Both the position numbers and the translations under genes were made by a program. DNA of 64,000 nt, taken from NCBI RefSeq assembly GCF_900091575.1, contig NZ_FMCR01000001.1:1240001-1304000 (forward strand), given 5' to 3'. This document shows, one piece after another, positions 17,743 to 26,770 of the stretch. The notes under the pieces are model-generated. The model was not told the origin of the DNA and made no database searches. It saw only the letters and a program-made list of their open reading frames with translations. Each line of letters starts with the position of its first letter. Position 1 is the first letter of the stretch. The stretch comes from Micromonospora saelicesensis (GTDB lineage: Bacteria > Actinomycetota > Actinomycetes > Mycobacteriales > Micromonosporaceae).

Positions 17743-19176
17743 TTAGAGGATGGGGGGTGGGCTGTAGGTGGCGGCTTCCGGGTGGGCGGTCACCACAGTG
17801 GTGATGCGGCTTGTCACCGCTGCCACCTGGGCTTGGGCGGCACCTACGAAGGCGTTGCGGTCGGCGACCAGGGTGTCGATGTCGGCGCGGGACAGGCCGA
17901 GTCGGCCGTCCGCCGCCAGGCGGTCGAAGAGGTCGTTCTCCGGTGAGCCCTTCTCGCGCATCGCCAGGGCCACCGCCACCGCGTGCTCCTTGATCACCTC
18001 GTGGGCGACCTCCCGGCCGACGCCCCGCCGGACCGCCGCGACCAGGATCTTCGTGGTGGCCAGGAACGGCAGGAAGCGCTCCAACTCCCGGTTGATCACC
18101 GCCGGGTACGCGCCGAACTCGTCGAGCACGGTGAGGAACGTCTGAAACAGCCCGTCGGCGGCGAAGAACGCGTCCGGCAGTGCCACCCGACGGACCACCG
18201 AGCAGGACACGTCCCCCTCGTTCCACTGGTCACCGGCCAGCTCGCCGACCATCGACAGGTAACCCCGAATGATCACGGCGAAGCCGTTCACCCGCTCGGA
18301 GGAACGGGTGTTCATCTTGTGCGGCATCGCGCTGGAACCGACCTGACCCGGCTTGAAGCCCTCGGTCGCCAACTCCTGGCCGACCATCAACCGGATCGTG
18401 GTGGCCAGCGACGACGGCGCGGCGGCCGTCTGGGCCAGCGCGGCCAGCACGTCGAAGTCGAGCGAGCGCGGGTAGACCTGCCCGACGCTGTCCAGCACCC
18501 GGGAGAAGCCCAGGTGCTCGGCGACCCGTCGCTCCAGCTCGGCCACCTTGTCGGCGTCACCGTCGAAGAGGTCGAGCTGGTCGGCGGCCGTCCCGACCGG
18601 TCCCTTGATCCCCCGCAGCGGGTAGCGGGCGATCAACTCCTCCAGCCGCTCGTACGCGATCAGCAACTCCTCCGCCGCCGACGCGAAGCGCTTGCCCAGC
18701 GTGGTGGCCTGCGCCGCCACGTTGTGCGAACGACCCGTCATGACCAGCTCGGAGTGCTCGTGGGCCAGCCAGGCCAACCGGGCGAGGGTGGCCACCACCC
18801 GATCGCGGATCAGCTCCAGTGAGGCGCGCACCTGAAGCTGCTCGACGTTCTCGGTGAGGTCCCGGGAGGTCATCCCCTTGTGCACATGCTCGTGGCCGGC
18901 GAGCGCGCTGAACTCCTCGATCCGGGCCTTCACGTCGTGCCGGGTGACCCGCTCCCGCTCGGCGATCGAGGCGAGGTCGACCTGGTCGAGCACCCGCTCG
19001 TACGCCTCGACCACGCCATCCGGCACCGGCACGCCCAGGTCGCGTTGAGCGCGGAGAACGGCGAGCCAGAGCCGCCGCTCCATCCGGACCTTCTCCTCCG
19101 GGGACCAGAGGGCGACCAGTTCGGGCGAGGCGTACCGGTTGGCCAGCACGTTGGGGATCGTCGTCACGTACCTCAT
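17743..19176 (-). CDS. purB: Adenylosuccinate lyase
   Basis: Cleaves SAICAR to AICAR and adenylosuccinate to AMP (477 aa, cytosolic homotetramer). N-terminus IPNVLANRYASPELVALWSP is diagnostic. Conserved blocks include HEHVHKGMTSRDLTENVEQL, TGRSHNVAAQATTLGKRFA and the fumarase-superfamily signature GSSAMPHKMNTRSSERV, which holds the catalytic serine loop. ATG 19176 is taken; GTG 19167 (starting TTIPN) has GAGG close upstream and is possible. It stands alone rather than in the pur operons. Confidence 0.95.
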   Translation of the reverse strand: MRYVTTIPNVLANRYASPELVALWSPEEKVRMERRLWLAVLRAQRDLGVPVPDGVVEAYERVLDQVDLASIAERERVTRHDVKARIEEFSALAGHEHVHKGMTSRDLTENVEQLQVRASLELIRDRVVATLARLAWLAHEHSELVMTGRSHNVAAQATTLGKRFASAAEELLIAYERLEELIARYPLRGIKGPVGTAADQLDLFDGDADKVAELERRVAEHLGFSRVLDSVGQVYPRSLDFDVLAALAQTAAAPSSLATTIRLMVGQELATEGFKPGQVGSSAMPHKMNTRSSERVNGFAVIIRGYLSMVGELAGDQWNEGDVSCSVVRRVALPDAFFAADGLFQTFLTVLDEFGAYPAVINRELERFLPFLATTKILVAAVRRGVGREVAHEVIKEHAVAVALAMREKGSPENDLFDRLAADGRLGLSRADIDTLVADRNAFVGAAQAQVAAVTSRITTVVTAHPEAATYSPPPIL

Positions 19177-19250
19177 TGTCCCGCACCGGCTGGTCGACAC
19201 CGGGACCGGGCCGGGGTCGACCAGCGGGACCGGGCGGGTTGGTCAGGCCG

Positions 19251-21647
19251 TCAGGGGCTGTTCAGCTCGTAGACGGTGACCGAGCCGGCGACCAGCCGGA
19301 CCTGGGCCAGTGCGGCCAGCTCCGGCGACACCGCGCCCGCCCTGGCGTCGGCGAACAACCACCTGACCCCGTGCTCGGTGCGGAGCCGGTCCAGGTCAGC
19401 CTGGGTCGGCGTGCGGAACACCCCGTCGTTGAGCGCGAGCAGCGCCGGGTCGGGGAAGTCCTGTCGGGCGTACCCGAGGTTCTCGACGCCGTGCGCGGCC
19501 ACTACCGCGTCGGTGTAGCTCCAGCTCTCCACCACAGTGCGGTGCCCACCGAGGCCGGTCACCCAGAACGCACGGGCGTCGCAGTGCGGGGTGGTCCGCA
19601 CCGGCTGGCAGTGCACGTTGGTGGCGACCACGTCGTCGTCGGCGGCGTTGTCGTCCAGCCACAGCGCCGCGCGCATCTCGTCGGCGGTCAGCGCGTACGG
19701 CTGCGGCCCGGTGGCCGGCACCGGCTCGGTCAACACCGAGCGGACGGTCCCGCCCACGACGACGGCGGCGCTGGCACCGAGCATCGCCGCGGTGACCCCG
19801 GCCAGGGCGATCGTCACCGCCCGCCGACGACCTCCCGAGCCCGCCGCCGAAGCCGCCGGCGCCGGGACGCGGCGCCGCCAGCGGGCGGCCACCCCGACGG
19901 CGAGCGCGGCGGCCACCGCCACGAACAGCACGTACCGGGTGGCCGAGAGACCCAGCACCCGCAGCCACCCCTCGATGGTCGAGGTGGTGGGGGTGCCGGG
20001 GCGGCTGATCCTCGGCACGGCGAAGCCCACCACAGTGCCGGCCGTGGCGATCCCCGCCAGCGCGCCGGCCACGGCGGGCACCACCAGCGCCGGCCAGGGC
20101 GCTCGGGCCTGGGCGAGCGACCAGGTGGTCAGCACGACGCCGACCGGGATGACGCCCATCCAGAAGTAGATCTGACTGATCGACGGGTGCTGGAACACCC
20201 AGGTGGTGGCAGCACCGGCCAGGACCGTGCCGGCGAGCAGCCAGACGGCCGGGTCGGCCCGCTGCCCGCCGTCGGCGAGCAGGCTCATGCCCACCCACCG
20301 GGGCGCCTGAGCCAGCACCCACCAGGCGACCACAGCGAACGCCAGCAGCCACCCGACAAGGCCCCCGTCGTTGATGCCCGGTGGCAACGGGGCGCTCGGC
20401 CAGATTCCGTCACCCGTTCCGAGGGTCTCGGAGTACGGGGCGATGAAGTGCAGCAACGCCAACGCCTGCACGCGCAGCGTGCCGGCCCCGCCACCGGCGA
20501 ACAGTCGGAAGCCGAGCGCCATCGCCGCCCCGAGGCAGGCCAGCGCCACCAGGGCGGGTCGCGGGACCTGTCGCTTCCGCCACCAGAAAACGACGGCGGT
20601 GAGACCCAGGCCGGCGATCAACGGCGGCAACGCGCTGGACTTCGCCCCCGCACAGATCAGCCCGAGCACCGGAACCAGCGGCCAGGCCCGGCCGAGGGAA
20701 CGCCCTCGGACCACGTCGATGATGAGCCCGGCGAGCAGCAGCAACGGCACCAGCACGTACGTCTGGGAGGGGCTGGCGTACGACAGCGGCATCTCGCCGG
20801 ACGCGCCCACCGGCGAGCCGAGCGTGACCCCCGCTCCGATGAAGGCGGCGAGGGCGGCCACCGGGCCGGCCCAGACGGACCCGCTCAGGTCACGGGCGAG
20901 CCCGGCTGCGAGCAGCGCCGCGGTACCGACCACGGGCACCAGCCAGAGTCGCAGCAGCACCACCGCCGGCGAGATTCCGGTGATCATGCTGCCACTGGCG
21001 ATGTGCGCGTCGGACAGGTAGTGATAGCGCAGGGCCTCCCCGGCGACGTGCGGCAACTCGAACGGCATCGCCCGGGTCAGCTCCTGCACCAGACCCAGGT
21101 GGTAGAGCACGTCCTGGTAGTAGCCGCCGTACACGGGAGGCAGCGGGACCATCCGCCACTGGGTGTATCCCCAGGCGAGCACCACCAGCAGCGCCGCGCC
21201 CATCCCCCAGTGCCAGGCGACTGGCAGCGGACGGCGCTCTTCGACCCGCCAGTGCCGGCGCAGCCGGGGGACGGCGGCGAACGCGACGAGGACGGGCAGC
21301 GGCCACCATCGCAGCAGGGACTGCTGACCGGTCGCCGCAGCCAACGCCCAGGCGATGATCTCCAGCAGCAGACCGGTGGCCGCGCCGTAGCCGAGGTCCT
21401 CCGGGAGGTTGCCCCGGCTGCCGCGCAGCGCGCGGTGCACCAGGGTGCCGGGGAACACCAGCGCGAAGACCCAGTACGCGGAGAACCGCGCGAGGTCCGG
21501 GGCGGGCACACTGCCGCGGGACCAGACCAGGAGCAGCGCGGCGATCACGAGCACCCACGGGAGCGCGCTGAGGACCGACCCGGGACCGTTCCGACCCGGC
21601 GCCGGGGCCGGGGCGTCCGATCGCTCGGCCAGTAGGAGGTCAGCCAC
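19251..21647 (-). CDS. Polytopic membrane glycosyltransferase-like protein (GT-C type)
   Basis: About 800 aa with roughly 13 hydrophobic segments, a short cytoplasmic N-terminus and a soluble extracytoplasmic C-terminal domain (about 170 aa). Large periplasmic loop 1 contains PPVYGGYYQDVLYHLGLVQE and HYHYLSDAHIAS-like sequence, reminiscent of GT-C enzymes that use polyprenyl-phosphate sugars. No family motif is clear enough for a substrate. GTG 21647 is preferred because it overlaps the upstream GT2 stop by 8 nt; starts further upstream (21692, 21728) are possible. The adjacent GT2 probably makes its lipid-linked sugar donor. Confidence 0.65.
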   Translation of the reverse strand: MADLLLAERSDAPAPAPGRNGPGSVLSALPWVLVIAALLLVWSRGSVPAPDLARFSAYWVFALVFPGTLVHRALRGSRGNLPEDLGYGAATGLLLEIIAWALAAATGQQSLLRWWPLPVLVAFAAVPRLRRHWRVEERRPLPVAWHWGMGAALLVVLAWGYTQWRMVPLPPVYGGYYQDVLYHLGLVQELTRAMPFELPHVAGEALRYHYLSDAHIASGSMITGISPAVVLLRLWLVPVVGTAALLAAGLARDLSGSVWAGPVAALAAFIGAGVTLGSPVGASGEMPLSYASPSQTYVLVPLLLLAGLIIDVVRGRSLGRAWPLVPVLGLICAGAKSSALPPLIAGLGLTAVVFWWRKRQVPRPALVALACLGAAMALGFRLFAGGGAGTLRVQALALLHFIAPYSETLGTGDGIWPSAPLPPGINDGGLVGWLLAFAVVAWWVLAQAPRWVGMSLLADGGQRADPAVWLLAGTVLAGAATTWVFQHPSISQIYFWMGVIPVGVVLTTWSLAQARAPWPALVVPAVAGALAGIATAGTVVGFAVPRISRPGTPTTSTIEGWLRVLGLSATRYVLFVAVAAALAVGVAARWRRRVPAPAASAAGSGGRRRAVTIALAGVTAAMLGASAAVVVGGTVRSVLTEPVPATGPQPYALTADEMRAALWLDDNAADDDVVATNVHCQPVRTTPHCDARAFWVTGLGGHRTVVESWSYTDAVVAAHGVENLGYARQDFPDPALLALNDGVFRTPTQADLDRLRTEHGVRWLFADARAGAVSPELAALAQVRLVAGSVTVYELNSP

Positions 21648-22671
21648 GGACGCCGACCGCCGAATCGAGGCTCGGCGTACCGGAGACGTCACAGTTCCGG
21701 GCGAGCGGCTCCGCGTCCGGGGCTTCATCCCGCGAGTCGAACCCGATGTGGAACGCGGGCCGGTTCTGCACTGTGGCGTAGATCCGGCCGACGTACTCGC
21801 CCAGCAGGCCGAGGCAGACCAGCTGCACCCCGCTGAGCAGCAGTAACGCCACGAACATCGAGGTCCAGCCGGGGATGGTGGTGCCGGAGACGTGGGCGAC
21901 CATGCCGAACACGATCAGCGCGAGGCAGAGCAGGAAGCTCGACATCCCCAGCCAGGTGGCCAGGCGCAGTGGCGCGGCGGAGAAGTTCGCGGTGCTCTCC
22001 CAGGCCAGGGCCACCATCCTGCGCAGCGGATACTTCGTCTCGCCGGCGGCGCGGGCCTCGCGGTCGTAACGCACCTCGGCGCTGGGAAAGCCGAGCGACG
22101 GCACCAGCAGCCGGTAGACCGGGGAGCGTTCGGGCAACCGGCGCAGGACCTCGATCACGTCCCGGCTGAGCAACCGGAAGTCGCCGGCCTGCGCGGGCAG
22201 GTCGACGCCGACGAGCCGGCGCATCGCCCAGTAGTAGCCACGGGCGCTGTTGCGCTTGAAGACCGTGTCGGTGCTGCGGTCGGCGCGAACGCCGTAGACC
22301 ACATCCACCCCGTCCTCGCGGGCCACCCGGAGCATCTCGGCGATGGTCTCCGGCGGATCCTGGAGATCGGCGTCGAGGCTGACCACCCACTGGCCGACGG
22401 CCCGGTGCAGGCCGGCGGTCAACGCCGCCTGGTGGCCGCTGTTGCGCCGCAGCCGGAGCACCCGCAGCTGTGGCCATTCCCGGCCGTGGTCGAAGAGCAC
22501 CGACACGGTGTCGTCCCGGCTGCCGTCGTCGACGGCGACCACCTCGTAGTCGACGCCGAGCGCGTCGAGCACCGGCCGGAGCCGGGCGACCAGTGCCGGA
22601 ATGACCGCGGTCTCATTGAACATCGGGATGACCACCGAGAGGGTGGTCGTCCGTGGAACGACGGACTCCAT
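21640..22671 (-). CDS. GT2 polyprenyl-phosphate glycosyltransferase (DPM1/GtrB-like)
   Basis: Moves a sugar from a nucleotide donor to polyprenyl phosphate at the inner face of the membrane (343 aa). The GT-A fold shows SVVIPMFNE (12-20), DDGS (48-51) and the metal-binding D100-A-D102 in SLDADLQDPPE. The Q-x-G-D-F-R-L-L acceptor motif follows. Two C-terminal transmembrane helices (about 250-302), ending GEYVGRIY, match the GtrB/ArnC layout. ATG 22671 is chosen because it leads directly into the fold. It overlaps the membrane-protein gene downstream. Confidence 0.88.
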   Translation of the reverse strand: MESVVPRTTTLSVVIPMFNETAVIPALVARLRPVLDALGVDYEVVAVDDGSRDDTVSVLFDHGREWPQLRVLRLRRNSGHQAALTAGLHRAVGQWVVSLDADLQDPPETIAEMLRVAREDGVDVVYGVRADRSTDTVFKRNSARGYYWAMRRLVGVDLPAQAGDFRLLSRDVIEVLRRLPERSPVYRLLVPSLGFPSAEVRYDREARAAGETKYPLRRMVALAWESTANFSAAPLRLATWLGMSSFLLCLALIVFGMVAHVSGTTIPGWTSMFVALLLLSGVQLVCLGLLGEYVGRIYATVQNRPAFHIGFDSRDEAPDAEPLARNCDVSGTPSLDSAVGVRG

Positions 22672-23002
22672 AGTGTTACGGCCCCGTTCCGCACGCAGGA
22701 GTGATCGAATCGCGCCGGGGGCGCGGCAACGATCACCATCGCGTGGTAAACCCTCCACCAGCGGACCAGCCGCTGAACGGTCCGTTAACGCCTGCTGGCA
22801 GTCACCCCGGTAAGGGACGATCTCGCGTTCAGCGCTCCAGGACGGCGGTCACGCCGTACGGGCTGTCGACTCAGGACGGGTGCCCGGTGGGGCCCGGTGG
22901 CCGTTTTGTCGCCCAGGGCGGTGCGCTACCAGCCGGTATCGGATCATGATTTCCGTCTGATCTCCGGCGACGCCGAATCCACCTTCTCGACAGAGGGCAC
23001 GC
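22672..23002. other. Divergent intergenic region with thiolase 3'-end relic
   Basis: 331 bp between GT2 and the beta-helix gene. It contains a 6-bp inverted repeat (CGGACC/GGTCCG near 22760-22785). At 22829-22855 it holds a 27-bp copy of the end of the thiolase gene located at 25423. No complete gene. Confidence 0.6.
22829..22855. repeat. 27-bp direct repeat, left copy
   Basis: Identical with one mismatch (position 15) to 25423-25449, in the same orientation. The right copy is the last eight codons plus stop of the thiolase gene. On the minus strand this copy reads GVTAVLER then stop, with an in-frame stop shortly before it, so it is a relic and not a gene. Confidence 0.75.
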
Positions 23003-25312
23003 ATGCGTAGAAGATCCCTCGCCGGCCTCACCGCGATCGCGGTGACCGGCGGCACCCTGCTGGCCACCGGCACACCCGCCCAGGCAGCCGAACCTGAGGT
23101 TCTGTACGTCAAGCAGGCCGACGCGAACTGCTCCGACCAGGGGCCCGGCTCCGCGACCGCGCCGTTCTGCACGATCAGTGCAGCAGCCGCCGTGGTGACC
23201 GCCGGCACGACGGTTTATGTCGACGGCGGCACCTACGCCGAGCGCGTCACCATCACCCGCTCCGGCACTGTGGAATTGCCGATCTCCTTCATCGCCAATA
23301 CCCCTCGTACCCCGGTGACGCTTGTCGGTCCGAACGCGGGCCTGGTCGTTGACGGCCAGCACGACATCTACATCCAGGAACTCAACGTCAGCGGGTCAGC
23401 CGATGTGCCCGCCCTCGATCTGCGTAACGCCTCGAACATCTTGGTCGCGGGCAGCAAATTCACCATGGCGAACGTCGCGACCGCGCCCGCCATCCGACTC
23501 GCCAATGTGACGGTGTCGGCGCTGGAACAGGTCATCGCCAGCGGGACGGCGCTTGCTGGCGGCTTGACCATGGATGCGTCCACCAGCGAGGTGATCATCG
23601 ACGACACGTTGGTGTCGACCGACCCGAAGCACGCCCCCTCCGGTGGCGGCGTGGGCATTCGAATCGACGGGCCGCGCAACACGATCCTCAGTGGCGATGT
23701 TGCCGGCTTCTCCGGAGCTGCCATTTCGGTGGGCCCTGCCGCCTCCTCGACGGTGATCGCCAACAACCGGATCAAGGGCGGGATCGGATACGGCATCCAC
23801 AGCCGCGGAGCCGTGGGCACGGCCATCGCCAACAACGACATCCAGGACCGCTGCCTGGGCGGCATCCGGGTGGACGGGGCGTCGTCCCAGGTATCGGTGC
23901 AGAACAACGTGCTCCGCAACAACGGCGCCTTCAACCAGGGCTACTGCGATCCGCAGGCTCCCGAGGGGGCCGAGATCGGGGTCTACGACGAGGCGCCGAG
24001 CGGCACTGTCATCGATTACAACAACACCTGGCACCAGTCCACGTCCGCGACCGGCTACTCCTGGAACGGCACCAGGATGGGTCTCACCCAGTTCCGCACC
24101 GTCTCCGGGCAGGCCGCACACGACCGGTACACGGCGGATGTCCGGGAAAATATCGACTCGGCGAACTCGACGGCGCCCGGCTACCAGGATCTCGACACCG
24201 ACGGAAAGCCACGCCGGGACGATCCGGCCGTGGCGAACACCGGCGCCGGCCCGATCGCGTACGCCGACCGTGGCACTGCGGAAAGCGTCAAGCACCCGGT
24301 GGCGTCCTTCGACGCCACAGTGGATCTCGGCACGAGCACGGTCAGGGTGGACGCCTCCGCCTCCACGCCGGGCTTCACCCCGATCGACATGTACGAGTTC
24401 AGCTGGGGCGACGGGACCTCCGTCACCCAGTCCACTCCGATCGCCACGCACAAATACGCCACACCGGGCACCTATGACGTCACGGTCAGCCCCCGGGGGA
24501 CCGACGGCCTGTCTGGCAGCAGCACCGAAAAGGTCAGCGTGCTGCGGCGGACCGCCTCCGTGGGTCTGCTCGCGCTCTCCACCCTGCGCTACGTCGGTGC
24601 CGCGCCCATGCGACCGAACCAGGCCGGCCTGACCGCTGCCGCGCAGTACGACCTGGCGGACGCCGGCAACGGACAGGTGGCCCTCGTCGCACGGGCCAAC
24701 GGTCGATACGTCACCCAGTTGGCCAACGAATCGCTCAGCGCCGAAAGCCAGGCGGTCGGCGCCGCGGAGAAGTTCACAGTCGTCCGCAACAGTGACGGCA
24801 CCGTCAGCCTCAAGGCGAGCAACAACCTGTACGCCACCGCCGATCCCAGCGGTGCTCTGACCCTGTCGGCGAGCCGGTCGACGATCAGCGCCCAGGAGAA
24901 GTTCCATCAGGTTCCGGTCGCCGACGCGAACAGGTCGCTGAAGGCCAGCGTGAACGGCCGTTTCGTGATTGCCGACGGTGCCGGTGTGAAGCCGCTGATC
25001 GCGAGCGCGGCGACCGCCGGCAGCTGGGAGCGGTTCGACTTCGCGGACCTCGGCAATGGGCAGATCGCTATCTTCGCCCGCGCCAACAACCGCTTCGTGT
25101 CCGCCGACGGCGCAGGCGCCAAGCCGCTGATCGCGAAAGCCTCGACGGCCAGCACCTGGGAGCGGTTCACCCTGGTCCGCAGCAGCGACGGCACGGTGAG
25201 CCTCAAGGCCGGCGTCAACAACCTGTACGTCAGCGCCGACGGCGCCGGCAGCAAGCCCCTGATCGCCAACCGCCCGACCATCAGCACCTGGGAGAGGTTC
25301 ATCCTCGGCTGA
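23003..25312 (+). CDS. Secreted beta-helix protein with PKD and fascin-like domains
   Basis: Exported 769-aa protein, probably carbohydrate-binding or surface-acting. Signal peptide at 1-29 (MRRRSL, hydrophobic core, AQA|AE). A right-handed parallel beta-helix (about 35-400) shows repeating Asn-rich rungs such as ANNRIKGGIGYGIHSRG and NNDIQDRCLGGI. A PKD domain (about 435-515) has FSWGDGTS and HKYATPGTYDVTV. A C-terminal beta-trefoil (about 525-769) shows repeated NNRFVSADGAGAKPLIA units of the fascin/actin-crosslinking type. No catalytic residues can be assigned, so lyase or glycosidase activity is unproven. The gene is framed by 27-bp direct repeats and ends in 22-bp tandem repeats. Confidence 0.85.
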   Translation: MRRRSLAGLTAIAVTGGTLLATGTPAQAAEPEVLYVKQADANCSDQGPGSATAPFCTISAAAAVVTAGTTVYVDGGTYAERVTITRSGTVELPISFIANTPRTPVTLVGPNAGLVVDGQHDIYIQELNVSGSADVPALDLRNASNILVAGSKFTMANVATAPAIRLANVTVSALEQVIASGTALAGGLTMDASTSEVIIDDTLVSTDPKHAPSGGGVGIRIDGPRNTILSGDVAGFSGAAISVGPAASSTVIANNRIKGGIGYGIHSRGAVGTAIANNDIQDRCLGGIRVDGASSQVSVQNNVLRNNGAFNQGYCDPQAPEGAEIGVYDEAPSGTVIDYNNTWHQSTSATGYSWNGTRMGLTQFRTVSGQAAHDRYTADVRENIDSANSTAPGYQDLDTDGKPRRDDPAVANTGAGPIAYADRGTAESVKHPVASFDATVDLGTSTVRVDASASTPGFTPIDMYEFSWGDGTSVTQSTPIATHKYATPGTYDVTVSPRGTDGLSGSSTEKVSVLRRTASVGLLALSTLRYVGAAPMRPNQAGLTAAAQYDLADAGNGQVALVARANGRYVTQLANESLSAESQAVGAAEKFTVVRNSDGTVSLKASNNLYATADPSGALTLSASRSTISAQEKFHQVPVADANRSLKASVNGRFVIADGAGVKPLIASAATAGSWERFDFADLGNGQIAIFARANNRFVSADGAGAKPLIAKASTASTWERFTLVRSSDGTVSLKAGVNNLYVSADGAGSKPLIANRPTISTWERFILG

Positions 25313-25374
25313 GCCCTACCGCAGGATCGACTGAGCCCTACCGCAGGATCGACTGAGCCCTACCGCAGGATCGA
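25309..25374 (+). repeat. Three perfect 22-bp tandem repeats over a stop codon
   Basis: Units begin CTGAGCCCTACCGCAG. The first includes the stop codon of the beta-helix gene, so every unit carries a TGA. The third runs into the terminator. Confidence 0.9.
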
Positions 25375-25406
25375 CGCCCGCCGGACCCTCGGGTCCGGCG
25401 GGCGTC
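25373..25406. terminator. Bidirectional terminator
   Basis: Perfect 16-bp stem (GACGCCCGCCGGACCC and complement) with a two-base loop between the convergent beta-helix and thiolase genes. Confidence 0.85.
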
Positions 25407-25422
25407 GCCGTGCACACTCCGG

Positions 25423-25449
25423 TCAGCGCTCCAGGATGGCGGTCACGCC
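25423..25449. repeat. 27-bp direct repeat, right copy (end of thiolase gene)
   Basis: Matches 22829-22855 at 26 of 27 positions and encodes the thiolase C-terminus and stop. Confidence 0.75.
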
Positions 25450-26715
25450 CTGACCACCGGCGGCGCAGATGGAGATCAGCCCGCGCCCACTGCCCCGCTC
25501 GGCCAGCAGCTTCGCCAGGGTCGCCACGATCCGTCCGCCGGTGGCGGCGAAGGGATGTCCGGCGGCAAGCGACGAACCGTTCACGTTGAGCCGGTCGGTG
25601 TCGATCGCGCCCAGCGGCGTGTCCAGCCCGAGCCGGTCCTTGGTGAACTCCGGCGACTCCCATGCGGCGAGGGTGGCCAGCACCTGCGACGCGAACGCCT
25701 CGTGGATCTCGTAGTAGTCGAAGTCCTGCAACGTCAGCCCGGCGCGGGCCAGCATCCGGGGCACCGCGTACGCGGGTGCCATCAGCAACCCCTCGTCGCC
25801 GTGCACGAAGTCCACCGCCGCTGTCTCCGACCAGCTGAACCAGGCCAGCACGGGCAGGTGGTGCGCCGCCGCCCACTCCTCGCTGGCCAGCAACACCGTG
25901 GACGCGCCGTCGGTGAGCGGCGACGAGTTGCCGGCCGTCATGGTGGCCTGCTCGGCGTCCGGGCCGCGGGTGCCGAAGACCGGCTTCAGCGAGGCGAGCT
26001 TCTCCAGGCTGCTGTCCGGGCGGAGGTTCTGATCCCGGGTGAGCCCCAGGTACGGCGTCATCAGGTCGTCGAAGAAACCCCTGTCGTACGCGGCCGCGAG
26101 GCGCTGGTGTGAGCGCAGCGCCAGCTCGTCCTGGGAGCGCCGGTCGATCTGCCAGCGCAGGGCGGTCCGGGCGGCGTGGTCGCCCATGGACAGGCCGGTA
26201 CGCGGCTCGGCGTTGCGCGGGATCTCCGGCTTGAACGGCTGAAGTGGGCGCAGCTTCGCCGCGATCTTGAGCCGTTCGCCCAGCGTACGGGCCGAGTTGA
26301 GCTTGAGCAGCGTGCGGCGCATCTCCTCGTTGACGGCGAGCGGGGCGTCGGAGGTGGTGTCGACACCGCCGGCGATGCCCACGTCGAGCTGACCGAGGGC
26401 GATCTTGTTGGCGACCAGGATGGTCGCCTCCAGGCCGGTGCCGCAGGCCTGCTGGATGTCGTACGCCGGGGTGTGTGGGTCGAGCCGGGAGCCGAGGACC
26501 ACCTCGCGGGTGAGGTTGAAGTCGCGGGAGTGCTTGAGCACCGCCCCGGTGACCACCTCGCCGATGCGTTGCCCGGCCAGCCCGTAGCGGGCGATCAGGC
26601 CGTCCAGCGCCGCGCCGAGCAGGTCCGCGTTCGACGCGTCCGCGTAGCGGGCGTTGGAACGGGCGAAGGGGATGCGGTTGCCCCCGATGATCGCGACCCG
26701 CCGGATGCTCTGCAC
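25423..26715 (-). CDS. Acetyl-CoA acetyltransferase / thiolase (FadA2-like)
   Basis: Thiolase-fold enzyme (430 aa) condensing or cleaving acyl-CoA units. It starts RRVAIIGGNRIPFARS. The nucleophile C91 is in DIQQACGTGLEA. The active-site histidine is in EIHEAFASQ, followed by NVNGSSLAAGHPFAATGGR and the second cysteine in SICAAGGQGVTA. GTG 26715 is chosen for its GAGGAGG six bases upstream. It is divergent from fabG4; in Mycobacterium the same trio is fadA2 (Rv0243), fabG4 (Rv0242c) and htdX (Rv0241c). The shared promoter carries a palindromic operator. Confidence 0.92.
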   Translation of the reverse strand: MQSIRRVAIIGGNRIPFARSNARYADASNADLLGAALDGLIARYGLAGQRIGEVVTGAVLKHSRDFNLTREVVLGSRLDPHTPAYDIQQACGTGLEATILVANKIALGQLDVGIAGGVDTTSDAPLAVNEEMRRTLLKLNSARTLGERLKIAAKLRPLQPFKPEIPRNAEPRTGLSMGDHAARTALRWQIDRRSQDELALRSHQRLAAAYDRGFFDDLMTPYLGLTRDQNLRPDSSLEKLASLKPVFGTRGPDAEQATMTAGNSSPLTDGASTVLLASEEWAAAHHLPVLAWFSWSETAAVDFVHGDEGLLMAPAYAVPRMLARAGLTLQDFDYYEIHEAFASQVLATLAAWESPEFTKDRLGLDTPLGAIDTDRLNVNGSSLAAGHPFAATGGRIVATLAKLLAERGSGRGLISICAAGGQGVTAILER

Positions 26716-26736
26716 GATCCGCCTCCTCGACATGTG

Positions 26737-26764
26737 TTGCTGGAACCCTACTCGCCAGTAGGCT
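26737..26764 (+). promoter_or_regulatory. fabG4-like promoter with TetR-type operator
   Basis: TTGCTG (26737-26742), 16 bp, TAGGCT (26759-26764), six bases before the fabG4 ATG, implying a leaderless transcript. A perfect palindrome CCTACTCGCCAGTAGG (26747-26762) covers spacer and -10. Its CTACTCG half-site recurs at 37171 beside the TetR gene. Confidence 0.65.
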
Positions 26765-26770
26765 ACGCCC

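Noticed and set aside
19176..21635. 819-aa plus-strand ORF over the membrane-protein gene
   Set aside because: Low-complexity His/Gln/Arg-rich shadow without motif.
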